NCBI GenBank assembly: GCA_001642415.1
Contig: LTDK01000174.1
Span: 62,001 to 126,000, forward strand
Origin: Nematocida ironsii
Lineage: Eukaryota; Microsporidia
Direction: 5' to 3'
DNA: 64,000 bases
Shown here: piece by piece, positions 29,171 through 38,790 of the stretch
Layout of the letters: every line of letters starts with the position of its first letter
How positions within the stretch are numbered: position 1 is the first letter of the stretch
The notes under the pieces: model-generated
Told to the model about the DNA's origin: nothing
Seen by the model: the letters and a program-made list of their open reading frames with translations, nothing else
The model's database searches: none
Position numbers and translations under genes: made by a program

Positions 29171-30286
29171 TTATTGTTTATCTGCTGGTTTGTTCTCTTC
29201 TGCCCTTGGGTGCTTCTTTCCTGCTTTCTTTGGTTTTTCGTACTTAACTTTAACTGGCGCTGGATATGCTTGGTCTATTACATCTTTGTGCTTGAGAATC
29301 TCATCACGCACTGGAGAAATTAATCCTACTAAATATTCCACTAGTGCAACTTTAAGGTCTAATGGATGAATAGCGCCCTCTCCAAAGTCAAAGACTAGCT
29401 CCTCATAGCTGTTGTATACCCGGGTTTCATTGGTTTTTTTGATTAAAATAGTAAAGGTCGGCGTAGAGCTAAGAAGGAATGTGTTAAACACAAACTTGCT
29501 AATGAATGTAAGAACTGGATTGTGGCTTGTGTTTTTTTCTTCACAGAATGCAGCAAGCACTTTCTTCTTGATCTGTGCATTAGTGTCCTCCAAGCCTATC
29601 TTTGACTGTGCATCACTGCTGCTCATTTTTCCATCTGCCAGGCTGGGAACCATTTGATTCATTAAATGTATTCTTTTTTCATATCCTAGCTTAGGCAAAA
29701 CTTCCTCTGCATATACAAAGATTTTCCTTTGATCAATTCCTCCAAATTGGGCATCTACACCTAGGTGCTCTTCATCAATTGCCTGCATCCCTGGGTAGAC
29801 CAGCCCACTGAGCAGAGGATTGTCTGTCTGTTTTACTACTTCTGAACCTGCTCTTTTTGCGTCATTCACAGAAACGGCCATGGACAGTTTGTGCATGTCC
29901 AGAACATACTGCCTATTGTACTGGTACTCAGTTCCTCTGACAAATTGAATCTTCTCAATCGGCGCACGAATGCTTACTAGCATGGCCTTAATCACCATTT
30001 CATAGTACTCAGCTCTTTTCTCAATCAGGTCCATTGGAGCCTTCATGTTGTCAAGAGCTGCGTGTAAGTCTGCAATTAAAACAGTCACTTCACACCCGGC
30101 CCGTAAAAAGTCAGCAATTTTTGCAATGGGAACAAAGTACCCTATGTGAATTTTCCCGGTAGGAGCAGTCCCCCAGTAAACCTTCAAGTCCCTGGTTTTC
30201 AGAATTCCGAGCATTTTTTCATCTCCTAAGACCTCTTCCAGGCTGCGCACAATTAGCGTATACTTCTGCTCTGGTGTAAGTGTCAT
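29171..30286 (-). CDS. TYS1: Tyrosyl-tRNA synthetase, cytosolic
   Basis: 371 residues, a class I synthetase of the eukaryotic/archaeal TyrRS type. The HIGH-like motif is HIGY (47-50) in TGKIHIGYF. The tyrosine pocket has the YQYNRQYVLD region and GLVYPGMQAIDEEHLGVDAQ. KMSSS is at 220-224 in LADGKMSSSDAQSKIG. The C-terminus ends in a basic Lys-rich tail (KPKKAGKKHPRAEENK). Length matches yeast Tys1 (394) without an EMAPII-type extension. It charges tRNA-Tyr in the cytosol. The upstream neighbour on the same strand starts 36 bases away, and downstream lies the element cluster. Confidence 0.96.
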   Translation of the reverse strand: MTLTPEQKYTLIVRSLEEVLGDEKMLGILKTRDLKVYWGTAPTGKIHIGYFVPIAKIADFLRAGCEVTVLIADLHAALDNMKAPMDLIEKRAEYYEMVIKAMLVSIRAPIEKIQFVRGTEYQYNRQYVLDMHKLSMAVSVNDAKRAGSEVVKQTDNPLLSGLVYPGMQAIDEEHLGVDAQFGGIDQRKIFVYAEEVLPKLGYEKRIHLMNQMVPSLADGKMSSSDAQSKIGLEDTNAQIKKKVLAAFCEEKNTSHNPVLTFISKFVFNTFLLSSTPTFTILIKKTNETRVYNSYEELVFDFGEGAIHPLDLKVALVEYLVGLISPVRDEILKHKDVIDQAYPAPVKVKYEKPKKAGKKHPRAEENKPADKQ

Positions 30287-30321
30287 AGTAAAAAAATAGA
30301 GAAAATTGAGAAATTTTATTG

Positions 30322-30885
30322 TTACATTTCCTCCTCTGATAGCTCTAAGTCATCGCTCAGATCAGCCTCCTCTTCTGGGAAATATACCTCTTCTTGACTC
30401 TGTACCCGAAGAAACGGAAGAGATGCCTCCTTGCTCTGTGCCTGTTTCTTTGATAGAATAGAGCTGTTTTGCTTTTTTTCTAATTCTTCTGCTGTTTTAC
30501 TTATTTTATGGATAACCCTATGAGTTGATAGATCTACTGCTCTCTCCACCCCGTATGTTTCCTGCTTTTTAGTTTTTTTATTAACAATTTTGATAGTATT
30601 TCCTTCAACATAGACCAGCTCATTCGTGTAGTAGTCGATTATTTTGTACTCCTTTTCATCTAGCATTTCTCTGTGAAACACATAAACCACACTCTCTATA
30701 TCCCGAAGCGCAATAAGTATTTTTGGATTTATATCCTCTAAAAGTACGTATTTCTTGCCGGATTTTGGTGCATTATAGGACCTTCCTAGCACTTCTTCTA
30801 TTCGGACCTCGTAACACGTGGCTTTGTATATCTGTGACATGATTATGTGTGCGGGAATTCCATATGTATCAACTAATACAGTCAT
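30322..30885 (-). CDS. Conserved-looking hypothetical protein with acidic tail
   Basis: 187 residues from the first ATG; an in-frame GTG lies two codons upstream. The first 115 residues look like a compact mixed alpha/beta domain (ILIALRDIESVVYVFHREM, then YYTNELVYVEGNTIKIVN). A Lys/Gln-rich linker follows, and the end is strongly acidic (EEEADLSDDLELSEEEM). Acidic tails of this kind occur in Pol II/III accessory factors and histone-binding proteins, but no motif names this one. No Cys, signal or membrane segment. It is tightly placed between RIO1 and TyrRS on the same strand, consistent with a housekeeping role. Function unknown. Confidence 0.7.
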   Translation of the reverse strand: MTVLVDTYGIPAHIIMSQIYKATCYEVRIEEVLGRSYNAPKSGKKYVLLEDINPKILIALRDIESVVYVFHREMLDEKEYKIIDYYTNELVYVEGNTIKIVNKKTKKQETYGVERAVDLSTHRVIHKISKTAEELEKKQNSSILSKKQAQSKEASLPFLRVQSQEEVYFPEEEADLSDDLELSEEEM

Positions 30886-30922
30886 AAGCACAAATTTTTT
30901 ATCATAGGCAAATTTAATTTAA

Positions 30923-32587
30923 TTATTTATTCTTTCCTTCTCTTCGTATTCTTATCTTTCTACTTAGCAGCTTTTTATCTTTCTTGGAAATTTTGTTTTC
31001 TCTCTTCTTTCTGTTCTCCTCTTTTACCTGCTTCTTTTGGATCTTCTTCTCTTCTTTTGTTAGCAAAACATGGTCTTTTTTCTTTCTAATGGAGTCAGCA
31101 GCATCTGTGCTCTGCAATGCATCTGTATCCAATGTGTCGCTACTCTCTTCTTCATCTGAATATATCTTGGGAGTTTTCAAGATACTCTCATCCCCAACGA
31201 TTTCTCTAAATAATTCATTATCGCTCTTTACCTGAGCGCCCAGTCGGGAGAAGTATTTGTTTACGTTGGAAATGTCCATTCTAAGGAACTCATTAGCATT
31301 TGGATGATGCCTTTCAACACTCTGACTTACATCAATAATATAAACGACTCCTTCCCAATAAAGCATATTGTACTCGGATAGATCGGCATGCACAAGCCCG
31401 CTCTCATTATATAACTGCTTAATTAATGAATCAACTTGATTATATGCGTCCTGCAGCTGCTCTCCTTTTAATCCAGCACTTTTCAAATTTGGAGCTATTC
31501 CTCCTATTCTTCTGCACCGCTCTTCAACATATATGGGCTCTTTATCCTTTTTATCTTTTGGCTTATGCTTAGATTCATTCTTGGAATACTCTTCTTTACT
31601 TATTATGTCTGCTAACTTACTAGAGGCCTCCTGAGCTGTTGATGGTTCTTTTAATAGAGATACTTCTCCACACACAATACTATCCTCTGCACTTTTCTCA
31701 GATATTTCTGGAGATTCTTCCACACTCGGAACTGTATCTACGCCTGGTATTATATCCACAGGATACTCTACATCTAGCAAACTCTCTTCCTCCACTTCTA
31801 AAATATTGTCTGTATACGCGCTGTCTATATCTTCATCACTTGCATTGCTTAGTGTTATGCTTATATTATCCAGCTCATCTCCACTTGTGTTATTATCTGT
31901 AGTTGAAGAGAAGCACTCGTCCTCATCACTAGTAAAACTTATGCTTTCTGTTTTCTCGCTCATTGTGCTGGTGGATGTATCGTCGCTGCTGTCCTCTACA
32001 TCCATACTAAATTCTTTGCTTTCTTTCTCTGCACATGCGAGTTTCTGAGTAGTATGATTATCCCCAGAAGATTCCTCTTTCTTTTGGTCTATCTGCGTGC
32101 AGTCTCCAATCATTGTCATAATAAGAATATTTCTTCGTAGAAACAGCGGTCTAGGCGATGGTATTCCAGCCTTCTGCAGCCTATTAAGATTTCTTACCTC
32201 TTTCTCTGCCCACAGCTTTACTAGCTTTCTTGAATTCCTTCGTGGATACTGCTTAAATCTTCTCTCCCCAATTACATACCGCTCCCTGTCCTTAAAAACC
32301 ATTGCAGATGTTTTGTATATCTTTATTGCCACTATTATTGGGCGGTCGTCAGATACTTCCTGCTTTTTACAAAGCTTGCTCCATATGTTTGGTGAAGCCG
32401 TTGCGAGGTATATGCTTGCTTCCTTCCCCACACTAACTGCCCCGTGCATCTTTAGTATTAGGCCTTGCTTCTGCAACTTCCCCAAAATTTCTAGTGTTTT
32501 TTTGTCCAGTACTGTTGTCACCGTCTTTCTATCGTCAGTGTCTTTCTTTCTTTTCTCTGTCTTGTTCGATTCTCTGTACTCTTCCAT
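30923..32587 (-). CDS. RIO1: Atypical protein kinase RIO1 with a large acidic insert
   Basis: 554 residues. RIO1 motifs are clear: nucleotide loop GAVSVGKEASIYLATA (49-64), catalytic Lys in VAIKIYK (89), the RIO1 block RRFKQYPRRNSRKLVKLWAE (109-128), the loop HADLSEYN (400-407) and the metal site IIDVSQ (418-423). The C-terminus is Lys-rich, as in other RIO1. Between TMIGD (158-162) and APNLKSAGL (365-373), which are normally close together in the hinge, lie about 200 residues rich in Ser, Asp, Glu and Thr. RIO1 is an ATPase that finishes 18S rRNA maturation and releases factors from pre-40S particles. The insert could be a surface loop modulating that step. Yeast Rio1 has 484 residues and no such insert in the domain. 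Confidence 0.95.
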   Translation of the reverse strand: MEEYRESNKTEKRKKDTDDRKTVTTVLDKKTLEILGKLQKQGLILKMHGAVSVGKEASIYLATASPNIWSKLCKKQEVSDDRPIIVAIKIYKTSAMVFKDRERYVIGERRFKQYPRRNSRKLVKLWAEKEVRNLNRLQKAGIPSPRPLFLRRNILIMTMIGDCTQIDQKKEESSGDNHTTQKLACAEKESKEFSMDVEDSSDDTSTSTMSEKTESISFTSDEDECFSSTTDNNTSGDELDNISITLSNASDEDIDSAYTDNILEVEEESLLDVEYPVDIIPGVDTVPSVEESPEISEKSAEDSIVCGEVSLLKEPSTAQEASSKLADIISKEEYSKNESKHKPKDKKDKEPIYVEERCRRIGGIAPNLKSAGLKGEQLQDAYNQVDSLIKQLYNESGLVHADLSEYNMLYWEGVVYIIDVSQSVERHHPNANEFLRMDISNVNKYFSRLGAQVKSDNELFREIVGDESILKTPKIYSDEEESSDTLDTDALQSTDAADSIRKKKDHVLLTKEEKKIQKKQVKEENRKKRENKISKKDKKLLSRKIRIRREGKNK

Positions 32588-32601
32588 AAAGATAAAATAT
32601 T

Positions 32602-32928
32602 CTATTCTGCATATGGAGAAAGAAGAGCAATTATTTCTCCTATATTCTCTTCTGTCAGGCGCTCTTCTAGCTCCTCTACTATAACATACAGATCAAGTAT
32701 TTTCCTTGGTGGAGTATTAATCAGCTGCACTGCTTCAAATTCAGTTATTCCATACCCCAGTAGCTTTTCTTTTAGGGCAAGCGGTGCATGCGGTTTGTTG
32801 ATTATAGATTGTACGGTATATTTCATTGTTTCTATTTCTGTGCACCTTTTTATTGGTCTGCACTTCTCCAGAAGGGCTTTCATCTCTTCGTGCGTTAGAA
32901 GCCGACTCTCTTCTTTAATAATGTCCAT
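32602..32928 (-). CDS. RPC17: RNA polymerase III stalk subunit RPC17/RPC9
   Basis: 108 residues. The C-terminal HRDC-like half matches RPC9: YGITEFEAVQLINTPP (compare LTKAEKLQLLNHRP), then DLYVIVEELEERLTEENIGE (compare EIQLMVEESEERLTEEQIEA). The N-terminal part starts with SRLLTHEEMKALLEK, as in the family (ALLSNYEVFQLL). Rpb4 of Pol II lacks the EERLTEE signature. RPC17 pairs with RPC25 to form the Pol III stalk and contacts TFIIIB. Yeast Rpc17 has 161 residues; the loop between helices is shortened here. It lies 14 bases upstream of RIO1 on the same strand. Confidence 0.85.
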   Translation of the reverse strand: MDIIKEESRLLTHEEMKALLEKCRPIKRCTEIETMKYTVQSIINKPHAPLALKEKLLGYGITEFEAVQLINTPPRKILDLYVIVEELEERLTEENIGEIIALLSPYAE

Positions 32929-33294
32929 TTTTTTAATTCTGCAAATCCATTGGGTATTTATGCATTTCCTACGGTTTTATTTAATTTAATATTCAATTTA
33001 TTTTTATGGCCCTGTCCTTCCCTGTAAAGAGAGCGTACTTGTACTTTCCTTTTATGCTGCTGCACAGGATACCATGGAGGACTTTTTTATGAAGCTCTTA
33101 GAATTTTCCTATTTTGATATATGCCCAAGCTAATCCAATATTAGTGCCTATTATACTGTTTAATTATAGTAGTTTGCTATGGATTGTGATAATACTGCTG
33201 AAACTTATTCTTTGTACATTGTAATACTCTTTTCTATTTTGTGAAGTGGTCTCTGAAATATCTGAAAATACAAAAAACAGTTAACACGCTGTGT
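32929..33294. other. Gap between RPC17 and TPS2
   Basis: No firm gene. A 28-codon frame on the + strand at 33006-33092 (starting MALSFPVKRAY) is G+C-richer than its surroundings but has no recognised match. The rest is AT-rich. Confidence 0.6.
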
Positions 33295-35682
33295 TTATTC
33301 ATATAAAGATTTAAGCAGTGCACGAAGTTCTTTCGGACTGCCTGCCCTAAGAGATGCACAGGTGGTTCTTTCTCCCACGCATATGGTATACGTATCTGGT
33401 GCATTTAAAAGAACCATAAACATATCTTCATCAGTTGCATCATCACCAGCGCACAGAGTAAACCCATCGTAGTACGACTCTTTCTCTATGCAGGATCCTT
33501 TATCAATGCCTTTTGGTCTGACTTCAACAATATTCTTTCCTGTGACAACTCTGGCTTGGGTGCCCAGCATTCTTTGCAGTGCATTTGCACACCACCTTCC
33601 ATGATCTTTGCAATGAAATACCACACAAGTATTTTTAACTTCTATTGCAGAGCCTGGGGTGTAGCTTACATACTCCTCAATTATTTTTATTGCTGTTTCC
33701 TTCCATGAAATATCGCAGGGAACAGTAATCCATTCTTCATTTTCTTTTTTATACGTCCCATGCTCTGCATATATCTGAATGTTAAGATGGCCAAACCATT
33801 CTTCTGCCTCCTCCTTTCCTCTTCCAGTTACTATAAATACATTGTTCTGCTTATCCTCTGTAAGTTTTTGGAGAATGCCCAATATTTCTTCTGTTGGCTT
33901 GGCATCTTTGGGATTTGGAACTATTTCTGTTAGAGTACCATCATAGTCCAGAAAAATAGTTCTCTTCTTTGACTCTTTGTACGCAGATTTGATACTCTCC
34001 TTTTCTTCCAGCACGTTTTTAGCAAGGTGCTGTGGGATCTTTCCAATTTGTTCAGTACCACACGGCGGATCAACACGTAGTATATGGTGCAGAGATCGCA
34101 TCCACTCATCAGTGCCTTCTAAAAAGTCTTCTTCTTTCTGGTCTTTCATCTTTAATGCATTTTTAATCACTTCTGCTGTTATGTCTGGACAGTTCAGTGT
34201 GTATATCGCATGCTTAAATGCAATACCCGATGAGTATGGAACAATAAGCTTTCCCTTCCTATTAATACAAGCATACTCATAGGCAACCAGGGATATCGAG
34301 TCAGTAGGTGCTCCTGCTATACAAATATCCGCCAGCTCCAATAGTGCAAAGTATAAATATGTTGTTGGGAATATAATTGTTGTAAACCTAGTTGGATATA
34401 GAGAAGAAATTTGCTCTGCCAGCCCAGATAGCTCTGTGTTGTGGAAGGCCACACTTTCTCCATACACTACACATCTTATAAAATCAACTTTGCTGTTTGG
34501 ATTCTTTTGCAGATACTTCAACACAGAAAGGAGATTCTGTGCAGATGATCCTACCTTTCGTGTAGTTTCAATCACCATCACAAACTTTCTGTCTTTCTTT
34601 GTTTCTTTGATCTTTTCCAAAATATCATTATACTGCTTTGATGACTGCACCTCTTCAATATACTTCTTTGGTGCATGTTTAGATGCAACAGTAACTAGCG
34701 CCCGAGAGTTTCCAACGTATACTACATACATTTTGTTTTCTTCTTTTTTAGAAAGCTTTTCTACAATAGGCATTGTATCCTCTAAATATTCTTTTACTGC
34801 TTGTTCATCATGTTCTTCAATGTTTATTGGCTCATTCAGTAGGCTCTCATCTTCTATGTCAAGGAATGATGTTTTGTAGGAGGTTGTCAGCATAGTCAGC
34901 ATATCTTTCTTCTCTTCTTCATATGGAAGCATTTGGCTTTTCTTCTCGCTCTTCTTTGGCGCATCCTCTTTCTCTATAAACACAAGGCTAGAGCTTCCTT
35001 TAATAACTTCTAGGCTCTTCTCTGATAGTTCCTTGGTCTGTGCATTTACCAAAAGGAATGCTGTTGAAATAAAGTTCTCAAGATAGTTTTCACTCTGTAA
35101 CTCTAACCTATCACACATCAGCATGGATAGCATAATATCTTTAGAGTATGGTATGCAACTGAACAACTCGTACGCAGGGAATGGGCATATAAACACCAGT
35201 GTTATTTTAGCAAGCGGAAACTCTTTTCTAATAAGCTCAGGAAGCATTAAAAGATGTTTCCCCAGAATAATTATTGTGTCTTGGTACGAGTACACAGTCT
35301 TCAGTGCAGAGAAAAAGTCCTGGTTAAACTGAACGTAGTCATTATATGGCTCCTCCAAGTCTTTTGGGAACAGTGCACTTCTCCCAAGTGAGTGATGGCA
35401 TGCCTGTGAAAGGTGCTGTGAGAATACAAGGTCCTTAGGGTTCTTCTCAGTTTCCACAGGCAGAAACTTAAACTCTGTCGGTTGGATGGTTTTATATGAA
35501 GGCATCCCGTCAGGATGGGATATTCCAATGAATGTTGTTTTAGCCCTGTTCTCTTCTGCTGATCCATACAGCATAGAAGCACCAACTGAGGAATATGAAG
35601 GCGCATAGAATCCTATTTGTCTATCTTTACAGTGTATAGGAAGATTTCCTGATAGTATAATGGTCTTTCTCTCAGTGTTCAT
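33295..35682 (-). CDS. TPS2: Trehalose-6-phosphate phosphatase (TPS2 type) with degenerate synthase domain
   Basis: 795 residues. The C-terminal 230 residues form a HAD phosphatase with all key motifs: IFLDYDGTLTEIVP (nucleophile region, about 575-588), VTGRGKEEAEEW and the metal site CAGDDATDEDMF. The N-terminal 500 residues follow the GT20 synthase layout: LLMLPELIRKEFPLAKI, then FICPFPAYELFSCIPY, matches LLMLPxxLR and HTPFPSSEIYRCLP. However, the catalytic HD of the usual HDYHLM is replaced (GKHLLM), so the synthase half is likely inactive, as in yeast Tps2. The enzyme makes trehalose, a major microsporidian sugar linked to spore germination and stress. The start is preceded by TATTTTTAT, and AATAAA overlaps the stop. 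Confidence 0.93.
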   Translation of the reverse strand: MNTERKTIILSGNLPIHCKDRQIGFYAPSYSSVGASMLYGSAEENRAKTTFIGISHPDGMPSYKTIQPTEFKFLPVETEKNPKDLVFSQHLSQACHHSLGRSALFPKDLEEPYNDYVQFNQDFFSALKTVYSYQDTIIILGKHLLMLPELIRKEFPLAKITLVFICPFPAYELFSCIPYSKDIMLSMLMCDRLELQSENYLENFISTAFLLVNAQTKELSEKSLEVIKGSSSLVFIEKEDAPKKSEKKSQMLPYEEEKKDMLTMLTTSYKTSFLDIEDESLLNEPINIEEHDEQAVKEYLEDTMPIVEKLSKKEENKMYVVYVGNSRALVTVASKHAPKKYIEEVQSSKQYNDILEKIKETKKDRKFVMVIETTRKVGSSAQNLLSVLKYLQKNPNSKVDFIRCVVYGESVAFHNTELSGLAEQISSLYPTRFTTIIFPTTYLYFALLELADICIAGAPTDSISLVAYEYACINRKGKLIVPYSSGIAFKHAIYTLNCPDITAEVIKNALKMKDQKEEDFLEGTDEWMRSLHHILRVDPPCGTEQIGKIPQHLAKNVLEEKESIKSAYKESKKRTIFLDYDGTLTEIVPNPKDAKPTEEILGILQKLTEDKQNNVFIVTGRGKEEAEEWFGHLNIQIYAEHGTYKKENEEWITVPCDISWKETAIKIIEEYVSYTPGSAIEVKNTCVVFHCKDHGRWCANALQRMLGTQARVVTGKNIVEVRPKGIDKGSCIEKESYYDGFTLCAGDDATDEDMFMVLLNAPDTYTICVGERTTCASLRAGSPKELRALLKSLYE

Positions 35683-36243
35683 ATAAAAATAAATAAATAC
35701 TTCCTTTAATTTAAGTATCAGGAATTCTCCTTTTATTTGTTCTCATATGAGGTGTCACTGCAAATATAATTGTTATTTCTGTATGTTCTATAATACATTT
35801 CTTTTTAAGTTACTACTATGTTATATAATCATGCATACACAGAAATTTAAGTTTAGTATTACTATTAGTCCGTTATAAATTATAATAAGTACCTCGTATG
35901 AATATTTTGATGTATATACTTTATTATACTTTCTGTTGTATTTCTGATACCCTTTCTATGGTTATGTAGTATACGTAGTATATGCTGTTTGTTTGTTGTA
36001 TTTAGCTGTTTATTCGTTATTCCTTATTATTTGAAATTTAATTACTCACAGAAATTTTGTGTTACTTTAATAATAAAAGAATATTCCCATACGTACACTT
36101 TAATTACAATAAATATAAATATAATATTATTTATATTTCGGGTTATGTCGGGCTGACATTTCTAGATATAATTGGACTAAGAAGTATGTTACAGCATAAA
36201 ATTAAATAATTATTTTTATTGTACATGATTATAATTAAACAGA
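35683..36243. other. AT-rich gap with a two-part element
   Basis: No gene. Holds the best two-part copy of the recurrent element at 36135-36155, 453 bases upstream of TPS2 and about 90 bases beyond the 3' end of the next secreted-protein gene. Confidence 0.7.
36135..36155 (+). promoter_or_regulatory. Two-part element, exact TTCGGGTTAT core
   Basis: ATTTCGGGTTATG followed by TCGGGCTG. The left half is an exact core and the right half repeats TCGGG 10 bases later. It matches 16538-16560 at nearly every position. Confidence 0.5.
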
Positions 36244-38601
36244 TTAAATAGCACCATAAGAGAACTCAGGCCGATTTCTCGGATGGTCTGGGTGTTGATT
36301 ATAATTTGATGGATTGTTCTGTGGATAAATCATGTCTTCCGATTCTTCTAGCCTGTTTTCTATCTGATTTAATTGTTGCTGTAATTCTCTCTGGGCATAC
36401 ACATCTCCATAGTTGTCATTCATGCTATTACGGTATGGATTCGGATCATCATACATAGGTCTATTATAAGAAGAAACACCATGATTAGAAGATAGGGTTT
36501 CTATTATATTCTGCTTTAATCCTTCATACTTTTCAACTTCTTGTGACCTTAAATCAGCACCCTCTGTGTTTATTAGCTCTTTTGCTTCTGGATGCCGCCA
36601 GTCATTGTATTGTATGGGTACACCTGCTAATTTATGTGCATCGCGGGCTGAGTCTGGGTACTCAGAAAAATCAGATACCGTGGTTTCTCTGTCATCATCA
36701 AACATTGCAATTAACTCTCCACTGTTCGTGGCAACCATGTGTCCATTAGCTCCTAATTTCTCTTCTTGATTTTTCTGCTGATGAGTATCACTGCTATTCT
36801 CTATGGGTTTAAATAAATTTGCAGAACTTGCACGGTACGCACTTGATAGAGTACTACGCGGGTTGGGCACTACTGAGACATCGTGCATAGAAGAGCTTCT
36901 TTTATCTTGGTTTAAGCTTCTCTGGATTTCTTTAGACATATCCGTATACCGAGCATATAGATTAGGATCTACTTCATACTGATTAGAACCACTGGGCATT
37001 ACAGGGAATGCTCCTTCTTCATTATAATGCGCAGATGCACGGCCTACGTGGTTCTGGTACACAATATCATCTGCCCGCATATTATCAACATTCACTAAAG
37101 GTGGACCTGCCGATAACTTACTCTGTCTCTGCGCTGCAATTGGTATTTCATTTACAGTTCTGTTAATTTCTTCCAGCGCGGCTTCATCCCTTTCAAAAAT
37201 AGACTCACTAGTAATGGGCATAACAGATCTCTTCTTAATATGCTCTTTTTCTGGGGATTTAGAACTTCTTCCAATGTGTAGAGTCTTTTTGAACTTATTC
37301 CAAGTTGAATCTCCTTTTTCTTTATGCTTAGAGTCACTGCTTTCATCTTTACTGTTTTTTCTGCTCTTAGGCTTTTTATTAGAATCATCATCCACTCCTG
37401 CATTATCAGATGAAGTTGCTAATGGATTATTTTTTGCATCGCTAGATACATTCTCTATGTAGCCACCTCTCTCTGAAATAACCAATGGGTCATTATAATA
37501 AGAGCTCCTGTTCTGTAAGAGTTCTTCATTATTTTTTTTTTCTACATTATTATGCTTTGAGTATTGGCTTTGGTCTAATGCAGATGGATCATTTCGGACT
37601 TCCTCTGTATTGTTAATAGCAGGCACTACTGCACTAACAAGAGATTGTATAGAACCATTAGCATCCTCTATATGAACCCTTGGTATGTTCTGTGCTGGTG
37701 TATTCTGTGAGATATATCCACCTTTCTTAGAGTTGCCCAAGGATACTAGAGACCCTCTATACTCTGCCTGGCTTTTTCTGCATGAGGACATAACAACTTT
37801 ACGCACAAGCTCCGGCCTTTTCTTGTACTGAATAAATAATTTGAATACTTCTGCAACATACTTATCACTCAGAAAAGCCTCCATGCAGTCCAATGACTCT
37901 TTTTGCGATGAAAAACTTCTATTACTAAAGTGTTCGTGCAATTGAGAAATCCATGTACATACGTCATACAGAGAATACTCGTGAAGACAAGGAATCTGTT
38001 TTTCAATAATCTCTTTTTTTAATAGCTTGTTAGCTAAGACATTACAGGTGTTTACTATAAAGTTTGCATATGCACTCGAGTCTTTTATATTTAGCACAAC
38101 CTGTTCATTTTGCACAGACACACGATCTACAAAATCGCCACAGTCCATTGCAGAGACTAGAAGATATCCCAACCAGTATCTTTTTTGTATGTCTAATATA
38201 CTTCTCTTATACTTATCTACAATGTCATCTATACTCCCATCTTCTATCCTTTTTTTGTCCTGATTTGCATGCCACTCTACAAGATTTATCACCTTTAGAA
38301 CTGCATCAAATGAGCTGACCCTTTGTGTCTCTAAGTACCACTTAGTTCCACCAATACTGCTCTTATTCTCTTCTATAAACTCAAAGTATTCAAGGTGCTT
38401 CTTATTGTATTTTAATGAGACAATGTCATCCACATGAAGCTTCATCTGCAGAGTATACGCCGCAGGTAAATACTTCTGAAGTGAGTCAAGTTTACTGAAT
38501 TCTTCTGCTCCCATATAGCTGCTGTGCATCGGCGCAGCTCTTCTATACATAATAATAGTAATAAGCCCTATCACCTGGTATATAATCTCTCTTCTACGCA
38601 T
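36244..38601 (-). CDS. Large predicted secreted or membrane-inserted protein
   Basis: 785 residues. The N-terminus has basic residues followed by a hydrophobic stretch (RRREIIYQVIGLITIIMY), which reads as a signal peptide or signal anchor. Residues about 30-290 look folded and helical with a few Cys (WYLETQRVSSFDAVL; CLHEYSLYDVCTWISQL). From about 290 the chain becomes low-complexity: Ser/Asn/Lys-rich with basic clusters (KKPKSRKNSKDESSDSKHKE), then Asn/Tyr/Gln/Pro-rich up to the C-terminus (YNQHPDHPRNRPEFSYGAI). No known domain. This shape, a folded head with a long disordered tail after a signal, is common in microsporidian exported or spore-surface proteins. It is head-to-head with POT1, 189 bases apart, and an exact TTCGGGTTAT core lies between them. 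Confidence 0.7.
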   Translation of the reverse strand: MRRREIIYQVIGLITIIMYRRAAPMHSSYMGAEEFSKLDSLQKYLPAAYTLQMKLHVDDIVSLKYNKKHLEYFEFIEENKSSIGGTKWYLETQRVSSFDAVLKVINLVEWHANQDKKRIEDGSIDDIVDKYKRSILDIQKRYWLGYLLVSAMDCGDFVDRVSVQNEQVVLNIKDSSAYANFIVNTCNVLANKLLKKEIIEKQIPCLHEYSLYDVCTWISQLHEHFSNRSFSSQKESLDCMEAFLSDKYVAEVFKLFIQYKKRPELVRKVVMSSCRKSQAEYRGSLVSLGNSKKGGYISQNTPAQNIPRVHIEDANGSIQSLVSAVVPAINNTEEVRNDPSALDQSQYSKHNNVEKKNNEELLQNRSSYYNDPLVISERGGYIENVSSDAKNNPLATSSDNAGVDDDSNKKPKSRKNSKDESSDSKHKEKGDSTWNKFKKTLHIGRSSKSPEKEHIKKRSVMPITSESIFERDEAALEEINRTVNEIPIAAQRQSKLSAGPPLVNVDNMRADDIVYQNHVGRASAHYNEEGAFPVMPSGSNQYEVDPNLYARYTDMSKEIQRSLNQDKRSSSMHDVSVVPNPRSTLSSAYRASSANLFKPIENSSDTHQQKNQEEKLGANGHMVATNSGELIAMFDDDRETTVSDFSEYPDSARDAHKLAGVPIQYNDWRHPEAKELINTEGADLRSQEVEKYEGLKQNIIETLSSNHGVSSYNRPMYDDPNPYRNSMNDNYGDVYAQRELQQQLNQIENRLEESEDMIYPQNNPSNYNQHPDHPRNRPEFSYGAI

Positions 38602-38710
38602 TTATTAGAGATGAAATTAATCCTTATTTATAGTTTAAATAAATATCAATTTTATCTTTAAAAACAGAATAGGGAAATATTTCATTTTTGCAGTATCATC
38701 TGGTCGATTG

Positions 38711-38726
38711 ATTTTCGGGTTATTTA
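38711..38726 (+). promoter_or_regulatory. Recurrent element between divergent genes
   Basis: ATTTTCGGGTTATTTA, an exact core match, 65-80 bases upstream of the POT1-like gene and about 110 bases upstream of the divergent secreted-protein gene. This is the copy with the most promoter-like position. Confidence 0.5.
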
Positions 38727-38790
38727 TATTTTAAGCTTTCTGCATATTATAAATAATGAAATTCTGAAGAAAAATAAAATATAAAACTGT

